Under the pieces are notes generated by a model. The model saw only the letters and a list, made by a program, of their open reading frames with translations, was not told the origin of the DNA and ran no database searches. Both the position numbers and the translations under genes were made by a program. Shown piece by piece: positions 1-6,688 of a stretch of 9,790 nucleotides of DNA; the stretch's first letter is position 1, and each line of letters begins with the position of its first letter. Source of the stretch: an uncultured bacterium (GTDB lineage Bacteria; Bacteroidota; Bacteroidia; Bacteroidales; CAIWKO01); assembly GCA_903916135.1 (NCBI GenBank), contig CAIWVT010000566.1:1-9790 (forward strand). The letters run 5' to 3'.

Positions 1-291
1 ATCAACTTCGACCGGCCGATGGAGCCCCAAAAAACTCAAACCCCTGATGTCGAAATCACAACCCCCGCTGTCGAAATCACAAACCCCGATATCAAAACTC
101 AAACCCCCGATGTCAAAACTCAAACCCCCGATATTGAAATCACAACCCCCGCTGTCGAAATCACAACCCCTATATCCAAAATTCAAACCCCCGATACCGA
201 ATCTAAAACTCCCGAACCAAAAACAAAAATCCCCGACCTTCAAATGCTAAACCTATTGATAAAATTCCTCCTAGCATCACAAAAAAAATAA
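1..291 (+). CDS. Possible C-terminal end of an unrecognised gene, Thr/Pro heptapeptide repeats (5' end outside window)
   Basis: The frame is open from the first base of the window (reading I-N-F-D-R-P-M-E-P) to TAA at 289-291. If it is a gene, only its end is seen; the ATG at 19 need not be the start. About 70 of the visible residues are ten 7-residue units of the type V-K-T-Q-T-P-D or V-E-I-T-T-P-A, followed by a short tail L-Q-M-L-N-L-L-I-K-F-L-L-A-S-Q-K-K. No domain is recognisable. The first 27 bases are richer in G+C than the DNA after 240, as expected for coding sequence running into a repeat. A caution is that the repeat period is a multiple of three and its consensus lacks stops, so a second frame (47-250) is open too. 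The openness may therefore only reflect the repeat. Product unknown. Confidence 0.35.
   Translation: MNFDRPMEPQKTQTPDVEITTPAVEITNPDIKTQTPDVKTQTPDIEITTPAVEITTPISKIQTPDTESKTPEPKTKIPDLQMLNLLIKFLLASQKK
28..237 (+). repeat. 21-bp tandem repeat (minisatellite), ten contiguous units
   Basis: Ten units of exactly 21 bp start at 28, 49, 70, 91, 112, 133, 154, 175, 196 and 217. The best conserved core is AACCCCCGAT or AACCCCCGCT near the end of each unit. Two subtypes alternate, one with AAAACTCAAAC and one with GAAATCACAAC before the core. The last two units (196-237) are the most diverged. There are no indels between units. On the minus strand this gives a run of 4-5 G about every 21 nt over most of the array. 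Confidence 0.95.
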
Positions 292-308
292 ACATAATTA
301 TAATCCTC

Positions 309-338
309 TTTGTTTTCTAAATAATTTTATTAACTTTG
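309..338 (+). promoter_or_regulatory. Candidate Bacteroidota-type promoter P1
   Basis: TTTG at 309-312 is followed after 18 bp by TAACTTTG at 331-338. This matches the Bacteroidota housekeeping pattern TTTG (-33) and TAnnTTTG (-7), with a spacer close to the usual 19. The start point would lie near 345, giving a leader of roughly 290 nt before the recQ ATG at 637. Confidence 0.6.
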
Positions 339-534
339 CATACCCCGAAATAATTTTATTAAAAAAAAGTTTCAGGTACTAATAAAAATATATTCATCAA
401 CAATATCAACAAAAGCATTACTGAAATCATTGATATCAGTAGATAATTTTAGATAATCGTTTTTTTTCTTAGCAAATATAGTAATCAAAAACGCTTCCTT
501 TTTCTTGGTGATAAAAAAAAAATTAAAAAAAAAA

Positions 535-564
535 TTGGTTTGTCTGTAATTTTTTATAATTTCG
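535..564 (+). promoter_or_regulatory. Weaker candidate promoter P2 directly upstream of recQ
   Basis: TTGG at 535-538 is followed after 18 bp by TAATTTCG at 557-564, which has one mismatch to TAnnTTTG. It lies just downstream of two A10 tracts (513-534) that could act as an AT-rich upstream element. It would give a leader of about 65 nt to the ATG at 637. Confidence 0.4.
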
Positions 565-636
565 TATTTGTATAGACTAATCATAGTAATAAATTTCATA
601 AACAAACAACCATTCAAATTGGCAAATCCATTAGAA

Positions 637-2832
637 ATGAAAGTAAAAGGAGATGTTTCTTTACATAAAATCTTAAAAGATTTTTTTGGATTCGATACAT
701 TTAAAGGCAATCAAGAAGCTGTCATCAAAAATATTTTGGCTGGCAACGACACATTTGTCATAATGCCTACTGGTGGAGGCAAATCCCTCACGTATCAACT
801 ACCTGCGCTCATGAGCGAAGGCACAGCCATCATCGTTTCGCCTCTCATCGCTTTGATGAAAAACCAAGTGGACAACATCCGTAACTTCGGCGTAGAAAAA
901 GGCATCGCTAACTTCTTAAATTCATCACTCTCCAAAGAAGAAATTATTGAAGTGAAAAGCGATTTAATTAATGGGAAAACAAAATTACTCTATGTTGCTC
1001 CCGAAACCTTAACAAAAAAAGACAACATCGAATTTTTCAAACAATTCGACATATCTTTTTATGCTATTGACGAAGCCCACTGCATCTCAGAATGGGGTCA
1101 CGATTTCCGGCCGGAATATCGCAACATCCGACCAACCGTAAAAGCCATCGGCAGAGATGTGCCCGTCATTGCGCTAACAGCCACCGCCACACCCAAAGTC
1201 CAGCACGACATTCAAAAGAACCTCGGCATGATGAAAGCAACCCTATTCAAATCCTCTTTCAATCGTCCCAACCTATATTATGAAGTGCGCCCAAAAACAA
1301 AAGACGTATCCAAAGACATCATTAAATATATCAAAAGTAATTCCGGGAAATCAGGTATCATATATTGCCTAAGCCGCAAAAAAGTTGAAGAACTTGCCGA
1401 AACCCTACAGGTCAACGGTATAAAAGCCCTCCCCTATCATGCTGGTTTAGACTCCGAAATCCGCAAAAGCAATCAAGACAGATTCTTGATGGAAGAAGTT
1501 GACATAATTGTTGCCACCATCGCTTTCGGCATGGGTATTGACAAACCCGACGTGCGCTTCGTAATCCATCATGATGTGCCAAAAAGTTTAGAAGGATATT
1601 ATCAAGAAACAGGTCGTTCAGGGCGCGACGATGGCGAAGGAAATTGTATTTCGTTTTATTCCTATGAAGACATATTAAAACTCGAAAAATTCTCAGCAAA
1701 AAAATCTGTCAACGAGCAAGAAATCGCCAAACAACTCCTTTTAGAAACCATTGCTTACGCCGAATCTTCCGTATGTCGCCGCAAACTATTACTACATTAT
1801 TTCGGTGAAATATATAACCAAGAAAACTGCCAAAGCTGCGACAACTGCCTCCATCCTAAAAACAAATTTGACGGAACCGAATACGTCGAAACAGTCCTTG
1901 AAGCCGTCAAGCAAACCAAAGAACAATTCAAAGCTGTCCATCTCATTCAGGTGATTATCGGAAAACCATCTGCCATCATCAAATCCTTCAAACATAACAA
2001 ACTTGATGTTTTTGGCAAAGGCATGGAAAAAGATGAAAAATTCTGGAATGGCGTAATCCGTCAAACCCTCGTCAACCTTCTGCTCACCAAAGATATCGAA
2101 AACTATGGAATTATAAAACTTACACCCGAAGGAAAGTCATTCTTAAAAGAACCTTACTCTATTATGCTCACCCAAGATCATGATTATGAAAACAATGATG
2201 AAGACGACTTCTTTGCAGGTGGCGAAAAAACCAGCACCGCCGACAAGGTCCTGTTTTCATTATTAAAAGACCTCCGAAAACAAATTTCACGCAAAGAAGA
2301 TTTGCCCCCCTTCGTCATTTTTCAAGATCCTTCTTTAGAGGATATGGCAATCCAATATCCCATTAAGATGGATGAGATTCTTCAAATCACTGGCGTTGGA
2401 GCAGGTAAAGCACAAAAATACGGCAAACCATTTCTTGATCTCATTGGAAAATATGTAGAAGAGAACGAAATCATTCGACCTATGGATATGGTCGTGAAAT
2501 CAGTAGTGAACAAATCCGGATTAAAAGTTTTTATTATCCAAAGCATTGACCGTAAAATTTTGCTTGAAGATATTGCCATGGCAAAAAACATTCCAATGAT
2601 AGAACTTCTCACCGAATTGGAAAGTATCGTCGCCTCGGGAACAAAGTTAGACATCACCTATTATATTGATGAATCTGTGGATCCCTATCATCAAATTGAA
2701 ATATTCGAATACTTTCATGATGCCGAAACAGATTCTATAGAAGATGCACTGGACGAACTTGGTGAAAGCGAATTCACTGAAGAAGAAATCAGACTCATGC
2801 GCATCAAATTTTTATCCGAAATAGGAAACTAA
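637..2832 (+). CDS. recQ: ATP-dependent DNA helicase RecQ
   Basis: A 731-residue superfamily 2 3'-5' DNA helicase that unwinds recombination and replication-fork intermediates in the cytoplasm. Visible motifs: motif 0 F-K-G-N-Q (22-26), Walker A P-T-G-G-G-K-S (44-50), Walker B D-E-A-H (145-148), the RecQ aromatic loop S-E-W-G-H-D-F-R-P (151-159), motif III T-A-T-A-T (181-185), motif V with A-F-G-M-G-I-D-K-P (296-304) and motif VI Q-E-T-G-R-S-G-R-D (323-331). The RecQ zinc site has C380, C398, C401 and C404, followed by the winged helix. An HRDC domain spans about 540-606. About 120 residues follow, making it longer than E. coli RecQ (about 610), as is usual in Bacteroidota. An acidic linker lies at 514-524. 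The frame continues upstream to a TTG at 568, but ATG 637 fits the family N-terminus better; there is no Shine-Dalgarno sequence. First gene of a likely three-gene operon. Confidence 0.96.
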   Translation: MKVKGDVSLHKILKDFFGFDTFKGNQEAVIKNILAGNDTFVIMPTGGGKSLTYQLPALMSEGTAIIVSPLIALMKNQVDNIRNFGVEKGIANFLNSSLSKEEIIEVKSDLINGKTKLLYVAPETLTKKDNIEFFKQFDISFYAIDEAHCISEWGHDFRPEYRNIRPTVKAIGRDVPVIALTATATPKVQHDIQKNLGMMKATLFKSSFNRPNLYYEVRPKTKDVSKDIIKYIKSNSGKSGIIYCLSRKKVEELAETLQVNGIKALPYHAGLDSEIRKSNQDRFLMEEVDIIVATIAFGMGIDKPDVRFVIHHDVPKSLEGYYQETGRSGRDDGEGNCISFYSYEDILKLEKFSAKKSVNEQEIAKQLLLETIAYAESSVCRRKLLLHYFGEIYNQENCQSCDNCLHPKNKFDGTEYVETVLEAVKQTKEQFKAVHLIQVIIGKPSAIIKSFKHNKLDVFGKGMEKDEKFWNGVIRQTLVNLLLTKDIENYGIIKLTPEGKSFLKEPYSIMLTQDHDYENNDEDDFFAGGEKTSTADKVLFSLLKDLRKQISRKEDLPPFVIFQDPSLEDMAIQYPIKMDEILQITGVGAGKAQKYGKPFLDLIGKYVEENEIIRPMDMVVKSVVNKSGLKVFIIQSIDRKILLEDIAMAKNIPMIELLTELESIVASGTKLDITYYIDESVDPYHQIEIFEYFHDAETDSIEDALDELGESEFTEEEIRLMRIKFLSEIGN

Positions 2833-2859
2833 TTATCCAAATAAATACATTTTTAATTT

Positions 2860-3546
2860 ATGAACGAAGAATTGAAAAACGATATGGTTGACGAAACTAT
2901 CACTAATGAGAAAAAAGCAGACTGCTGCACACATAAACGATTTAATATTTTCAGAATACTAAATCTGCTCACTATAGCAGGAGTTATTGCTTTATTTATT
3001 TTATTTTTTCTTCCAAAGAAAAACAAAATTGACACAACTCCTCCTAAAACCATTGGAAACGTAACCTTTGCCTTTGTCAATACCGACACAATTTTAGCAC
3101 ATTATGATTATGTTTTAGATGTTCAAGTAGAATTGGCTAATTATGAAAAATCTTTGCAGAATCAATACACAACAACTGTAAGTGCTTTTCAAAAAGAATA
3201 CGACGACTATATCAAAAGAGCCACAGCAGGCTTGTTAACCCTTGACCAACAAAAGAAAACAGAAGAAACTCTTGGAAAAAAACAACAATCTATTGGAGAG
3301 CTTGAGTCGAGATTGGCGCAACAACTTCAGGAAGAAAAATTGAAACGTAATATGGAAGTTCACGACAGTATCGTAAGTAATATCACCCGCTATAATAAAA
3401 ACAAAAACTATACTTTCATTTTTGAAAAATCGTATGGCGGCAGCTTGCTTTTTGCAAACACAGGGCTTGAAATCACTTCCGACATATTACAAAGTTTAAA
3501 CGAAGAATATTCTGAATTACAAAAGAAAAATAAATCTGAAAAATAA
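2860..3546 (+). CDS. OmpH/Skp-family protein, membrane-anchored periplasmic chaperone-like
   Basis: A 228-residue protein. Residues 1-30 are polar and probably cytoplasmic, with a Cys pair at 22-23. Residues 31-51 form one strongly hydrophobic segment ending in K-K-N-K, so this is a signal anchor rather than a cleaved signal peptide. The rest follows the OmpH/Skp plan: an initial strand with A-F-V-N-T-D-T-I-L (71-79), a long charged Gln/Glu/Lys-rich coiled coil (about 82-175), then Y-T-F-I-F-E-K-S-Y-G-G-S-L-L-F-A-N (184-200), close to the Skp C-terminal strands. Skp proteins hold unfolded outer-membrane proteins in the periplasm; that role here is inferred from the family. It starts 27 bp after recQ and ends 8 bp before the lipoprotein gene. 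It is probably not the main skp copy, which in many bacteria lies beside bamA. Confidence 0.85.
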   Translation: MNEELKNDMVDETITNEKKADCCTHKRFNIFRILNLLTIAGVIALFILFFLPKKNKIDTTPPKTIGNVTFAFVNTDTILAHYDYVLDVQVELANYEKSLQNQYTTTVSAFQKEYDDYIKRATAGLLTLDQQKKTEETLGKKQQSIGELESRLAQQLQEEKLKRNMEVHDSIVSNITRYNKNKNYTFIFEKSYGGSLLFANTGLEITSDILQSLNEEYSELQKKNKSEK

Positions 3547-3554
3547 ATTCTTTT

Positions 3555-3983
3555 ATGAAATCTCCTTATCTCTATGTTGCTCTTTTTATATTGCTGCTAA
3601 CAGCCTGTAAATCTAAAGTCGTTGAAGAGGTTGTGCAATCCTACCCCGACGGAAGTGCCAAAGTAGTTCGATTTTTCAAAGAAAACGATAGAACGAAAAC
3701 CTTAGTGAAAGAAATTCTTTATTATCCCAACCACCAAAAATACATGGAGGGCGAATATAAAAACAATAAACGCGACGGGCTTTGGATTTCATGGTATCAG
3801 AACGGCAATAAATGGAGCGAAGGAATTTTTAAAGAGGGCTTAGACGATGGCTACCGATATATTTTTCATGAAAATGGAAAGAAACAAATTGAAGGGAATT
3901 ACAAAAACGGAAAAAAAGTAGGTGTTTGGAAATTTTATGATGATAAAGGCACCTTTATTAAAGAAGAAAATTTTTCTCAATAA
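3555..3983 (+). CDS. MORN-repeat (YwqK-like) lipoprotein
   Basis: A 142-residue protein with a lipoprotein signal peptide: hydrophobic residues 5-16 and lipobox L-T-A-C, with C18 as the lipidated residue. The mature part contains about three MORN_2-type repeats (57-136) built on the pattern G-x-Y-K-N-x-K-x-x-G-x-W-x-x-Y-x-x-N-G. Examples are G-E-Y-K-N-N-K-R-D-G-L-W (66-77) and G-N-Y-K-N-G-K-K-V-G-V-W (114-125). Annotation pipelines often label such proteins YwqK-family antitoxins after a Bacillus protein, but no toxin lies beside this one, so that name should not be read as a function. The residues after C18 (K-S-K-V-V-E-E) do not form an obvious surface-export signal, so an inner- or outer-membrane periplasmic location is open. 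It starts 8 bp after the OmpH-like gene, so co-translation is likely. Confidence 0.85.
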   Translation: MKSPYLYVALFILLLTACKSKVVEEVVQSYPDGSAKVVRFFKENDRTKTLVKEILYYPNHQKYMEGEYKNNKRDGLWISWYQNGNKWSEGIFKEGLDDGYRYIFHENGKKQIEGNYKNGKKVGVWKFYDDKGTFIKEENFSQ

Positions 3984-4239
3984 TTTTGGTTAAGATTACT
4001 TTGATTTGATGAGTTAGTAAGTATCAAGTCTAAAGAAGAAGAAATCTTTTTTATCAATAATATCTTTCAAATCAAGATGTTTTGTTTGTTCTTTCGATGC
4101 TATCAATTTTAATAATTACACATAAAAATCATTCGTTGATATCTTCTTTTTTGTCTCCAAAGTTAATGCTTTGCCATTACATTAAAATAATATTTAGCTC
4201 AAAAGTAATTATTATATGATTGGTTTCGCAAATTTTTTC
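3984..4239. other. Intergenic region between lipoprotein gene and prs promoter
   Basis: AT-rich and without a supportable gene. An imperfect hairpin (arms 3999-4010 and 4023-4035, with a bulge) follows the lipoprotein gene but has no T run, so it is at best a weak terminator. At 4158-4173 there is an inverted repeat CAAAG-N6-CTTTG whose left half reads TAACTTTG on the minus strand, a perfect -7 element with only a T-rich -33 region. Confidence 0.4.
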
Positions 4240-4247
4240 TACTTTTG
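4220..4247 (+). promoter_or_regulatory. Candidate promoter of prs-rplY
   Basis: TACTTTTG at 4240-4247 is a perfect TAnnTTTG -7 element. The -33 part is weaker: TTGG at 4220-4223, with a 16-bp spacer, shorter than the usual 19. Transcription would begin near 4254, leaving only about 13 nt of leader before the ATG at 4267. Confidence 0.6.
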
Positions 4248-4266
4248 TGCCTTCAAATTTTAAACT

Positions 4267-5211
4267 ATGGCATCCAACGTTTCTATTTTCTCGGGGAGAG
4301 CAACGCGCTATCTTGCTGACGCAATTGCCGAAAGCTACGGTAAAAAGCTTGGCAATGTATCCTATGCTTGCTTCAGTGATGGCGAATTTCGTCCTTCTTT
4401 CGACGATACCATTCGTGGTGACGAAGTCTTTATCATACAATCCACTTTTTCTCCTGCAGAAAATTTACTTGAGCTTTTTATGATGATAGATGCTGCCAAA
4501 CGTGCCTCGGCTCGTCATATCATCGCTGTGATACCCTATTTTGGTTTTGCACGTCAAGACCGCAAAGACCAACCACGGGTGCCCATCACATCCAAACTCA
4601 TTGCCGATTTGCTCACCACTGCCGGCATTAACCGTTTGATAACAATGGATTTACATGCCGATCAAATTCAAGGATATTTCAACGTTCCGGTAGATCATCT
4701 CTATGCTTCTTCCGTGTTTGTACCTTATTTAAAAAGTTTGAATCTCGAAAACCTCACCATTTCATCGCCCGACACAGGCGGAACACGCAGAGCCGGTACG
4801 TATGCCAAGTTTTTGGATGCAGAGTTGGTGGTATGTTTCAAACAACGTCCCAAACCCAATATGATTGGCAACATGATATTGATTGGCGATGTACAAGGTA
4901 AAAATGTGGTGTTGGTGGATGATATCATTGACACAGCAGGCACTATCACCAAAGCCGCCGGACTAATTATGGACCAAGGTGCTGCAAGTGTACGCGCTAT
5001 GTGCACACACGCAGTGTTGTCGGGCAGTGCTTATGAAAAAATAGAAAAATCAGCTTTATGCGAAGTTTTAGTAACCGATACACTTCCCTTGCGAAAAGAA
5101 TCGAGCAAAATAAGAGTTTTATCCACAGCCAATCTTTTTGCAGATGTAATCACAAGCGTGGTGAATTGTGAGTCTATCAGTTCGCACTTTAAATTTACGA
5201 CATTACAATAA
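4267..5211 (+). CDS. prs: Ribose-phosphate pyrophosphokinase (PRPP synthetase)
   Basis: A 314-residue class I enzyme that transfers pyrophosphate from ATP to ribose 5-phosphate. The product, PRPP, feeds purine, pyrimidine, NAD, His and Trp synthesis. The length equals that of the E. coli enzyme (315). Visible signatures: F-S-D-G-E (36-40); P-Y-F-G-F-A-R-Q-D-R-K (90-100); D-L-H-A-D-Q-I-Q-G-Y-F (128-138) with metal/ATP His130; S-P-D-T-G-G (167-172); catalytic Lys192 and Arg194 in F-K-Q-R-P; the PRPP loop V-L-V-D-D-I-I-D-T-A-G-T (215-226); and the C-terminal E-S-I-S. All key residues are present. The ATG at 4267 gives the canonical N-terminus, with no Shine-Dalgarno sequence. It is followed after 34 bp by rplY, the common pairing in Bacteroidota, and both appear to run from the promoter just upstream. 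Confidence 0.97.
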   Translation: MASNVSIFSGRATRYLADAIAESYGKKLGNVSYACFSDGEFRPSFDDTIRGDEVFIIQSTFSPAENLLELFMMIDAAKRASARHIIAVIPYFGFARQDRKDQPRVPITSKLIADLLTTAGINRLITMDLHADQIQGYFNVPVDHLYASSVFVPYLKSLNLENLTISSPDTGGTRRAGTYAKFLDAELVVCFKQRPKPNMIGNMILIGDVQGKNVVLVDDIIDTAGTITKAAGLIMDQGAASVRAMCTHAVLSGSAYEKIEKSALCEVLVTDTLPLRKESSKIRVLSTANLFADVITSVVNCESISSHFKFTTLQ

Positions 5212-5245
5212 ATTCAATTAATAATAACTAAAAAAAAAACAAATT

Positions 5246-5887
5246 ATGAGAGTAGTATCAATGAGCGGTTCTCTTCGTGAGGGCGTAGGGAAAAAAGATG
5301 CTAAAAAAATTCGCAAAGACGGTGGAGTTCCTTGTGTGATTTATGGCGGCAAAGAACAAGTACATTTTTTCACCGATTCAAAAAGTTTTCTAAAGGTGGT
5401 TTATACACCTGAAGTATGCTTTATTCATATCGAAATTGGTGATAAAACGTATGAAACCATTTTGCAAGATATGCAATTTCATCCTGTAACTGACAACATT
5501 TATCATGCAGACTTCATGGAATTCGTTGCAGGCAAACCAATTATTATGAACGTACCGATACGGATTTCCGGAACAGCACCCGGTGTGTTAAAAGGTGGAA
5601 AAATTGTTCAGAAATTTCGTAAACTAAAAATTAAAGCTTTACCTGCGCAAATGCCGGAGTTTATAGACGTAAGCATTGAAGGTTTAGAAATCGGACAGTC
5701 TGTGAAGGTTGTAGATATAAAAGGTGATAATTATACTGTGCTTGATAATAAAAACAATACTATTATAGGTATAAGTATAACCAGAGCCGCTGAGGAAGCT
5801 GCCGCCGCAACCGCTGCCGCTGCACCTGCAGTTGCCGCTGCTCCAAAAGCTGCTGCTGCCGCGCCAAAAGCCGCAGCAAAAAAATAA
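5246..5887 (+). CDS. rplY: 50S ribosomal protein L25, general stress (Ctc) type
   Basis: A 213-residue ribosomal protein that binds 5S rRNA in the large subunit. Residues 1-90 form the L25 5S-binding domain, with G-S-L-R-E-G-V-G-K-K (8-17), G-V-P-C-V-I-Y-G-G (27-35) and Q-F-H-P-V-T-D (77-83). Residues 91-180 form the TL5/Ctc beta domain, with G-V-L-K-G-G (113-118). The last 33 residues (181-213) are almost pure Ala with Pro, Lys and Glu, a low-complexity basic tail that ends in K-K. The start at 5246 is preferred over Met6 (5261), because L25 proteins normally carry a few residues before the G-x-x-R-E motif. It is 34 bp downstream of prs and is followed 17 bp later by a strong terminator, which makes it the end of the prs transcript. 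Confidence 0.95.
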   Translation: MRVVSMSGSLREGVGKKDAKKIRKDGGVPCVIYGGKEQVHFFTDSKSFLKVVYTPEVCFIHIEIGDKTYETILQDMQFHPVTDNIYHADFMEFVAGKPIIMNVPIRISGTAPGVLKGGKIVQKFRKLKIKALPAQMPEFIDVSIEGLEIGQSVKVVDIKGDNYTVLDNKNNTIIGISITRAAEEAAAATAAAAPAVAAAPKAAAAAPKAAAKK

Positions 5888-5904
5888 TAGTTCCTAATTC
5901 ATAT

Positions 5905-5944
5905 AAAAAGCTGCCACAATTAACTACTGTTGGCGGCTTTTTTT
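5905..5944 (+). terminator. Rho-independent terminator after rplY
   Basis: The left arm AAAAAGCTGCC (5905-5915) pairs with GGCGGCTTTTT (5932-5942), giving an 11-bp stem with one G-T pair and a 16-nt loop. The T run continues to 5944. It ends the prs-rplY unit. The stem's A/T ends also make it plausible on the minus strand, but no minus-strand gene ends here. Confidence 0.88.
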
Positions 5945-6003
5945 AACTTGTGCTCTATAATTGCTTTTTTATCGTTGACGATTAATTTTAAAATGCTCAT
6001 CGA

Positions 6004-6039
6004 GACTAAAAGTCGGGACTTCGCTTCAATACTATTGAA
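6004..6039. repeat. Inverted repeats in the pth leader
   Basis: GACT (6004-6007) can pair with AGTC (6011-6014). That same AGTC, extended to AAGTC (6010-6014), can instead pair with GACTT (6017-6021), so the two small stems exclude each other. A separate perfect inverted repeat TTCAAT-ACT-ATTGAA lies at 6025-6039. No good TAnnTTTG promoter is visible between the terminator and pth, so the pth promoter is unresolved. Confidence 0.5.
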
Positions 6040-6083
6040 CGTTACGGCATAGTTTATAGAACACCTAAATAAATGACAAAAAC

Positions 6084-6665
6084 ATGATACCTTCCGAATC
6101 AAAAAAATTTCTAATAGCAGGTTTAGGAAATATTGGTGATGAGTATGCAAATACACGTCATAATATAGGGTTTATTGTGTTGGATGCTTTAGCGATGGAT
6201 TTGAAAGCCACGTTTAAAAGCGGAAGATTAGGCGCTGTGGCAAACATAAAGTTTAAAGGAAAATCATTGGTGCTGCTGAAACCTTCCACCTACATGAATT
6301 TGAGTGGAAAGGCTATTCAATATTGGATTACTGCCGAAAATATTCCTTTAGAAAACACCTTAGTGGTTTTGGATGATTTGGATTTGCCGACAGGCGCATT
6401 TCGTATGAAAAAGAAAGGCGGGGATGCCGGACATAATGGTTTAAATCATATTATTTTGACCACCGGAACCGAAGAGGTTCCCCGACTGAGGGTAGGAGTT
6501 GGTAACGAATTTGCCAAAGGATATCAGATTGATTATGTGCTGGGCAAATGGACGAAAGCCGAAGAAGAAATTATGGTGCCTCGCATAAAAATTGCTGTGG
6601 ATGCCATCAAAAGTTTTATCTGTGAAGGGGCGGATAAAGCGATGAATCGGTATAATAAGAAATAG
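6084..6665 (+). CDS. pth: Peptidyl-tRNA hydrolase
   Basis: A 193-residue monomeric esterase that releases tRNA from peptidyl-tRNAs dropped by the ribosome. The length matches the family (about 190). Family residues are intact: Asn16 in G-L-G-N (13-16), catalytic His26 in N-T-R-H-N-I-G-F (23-30), Asn72 in K-P-S-T-Y-M-N-L-S-G (66-75), Asp97 in L-D-D-L-D-L-P (96-102) and Asn118 in G-G-D-A-G-H-N-G-L (112-120). The start ATG at 6084 leaves seven residues before the first beta strand, a normal length, and is preceded by A-rich sequence without a Shine-Dalgarno. It lies 140 bp past the rplY terminator, so it is either read through or has its own weak promoter. It converges on the sirtuin gene, 23 bp away. 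Confidence 0.96.
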   Translation: MIPSESKKFLIAGLGNIGDEYANTRHNIGFIVLDALAMDLKATFKSGRLGAVANIKFKGKSLVLLKPSTYMNLSGKAIQYWITAENIPLENTLVVLDDLDLPTGAFRMKKKGGDAGHNGLNHIILTTGTEEVPRLRVGVGNEFAKGYQIDYVLGKWTKAEEEIMVPRIKIAVDAIKSFICEGADKAMNRYNKK

Positions 6666-6688
6666 TTTGGAGTTCGTTTATTCGACTG

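Larger units (their letters stand above)
292..636. other. AT-rich intergenic leader upstream of recQ
   Basis: A 345-bp stretch between the repeat-containing frame and the chosen recQ start. It holds two candidate promoters (309-338 and 535-564), a perfect 15-bp direct repeat AAATAATTTTATTAA at 319-333 and 348-362, an eight-T run at 460-467, and two A10 tracts at 513-522 and 525-534. I see no convincing gene or terminator in it. A minus-strand open frame (372-710) overlaps the recQ start and looks like chance. Confidence 0.7.

Noticed and set aside
28..237. CRISPR array
   Set aside because: The units are contiguous at 21 bp, with no unique spacers between repeats and no cas genes nearby.
47..250. 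Second plus-strand open frame across the 21-bp repeat
   Set aside because: Open only because the repeat period is a multiple of three and the consensus lacks stops; frame 1 continues upstream of the array and is the better candidate.
372..710. Minus-strand frame of 112 codons upstream of recQ
   Set aside because: Overlaps the start of recQ, is rich in Phe/Lys from A/T homopolymers, and has no recognisable motif. A 75-codon version (372-599) cannot be excluded but has no support.
3999..4035. Terminator hairpin after the lipoprotein gene
   Set aside because: The stem is imperfect with a bulge and is followed by purines, not a T run.
4015..4130. Short minus-strand frame (about 33 codons, Lys/Asp/Phe-rich) before prs
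   Set aside because: It has no start codon, is bounded by stops, and resembles no family I know; too little to call even a pseudogene.
5920..6156. Minus-strand frame of 78 codons between rplY and pth
   Set aside because: It runs into the rplY terminator and overlaps the start of pth, with no motif.
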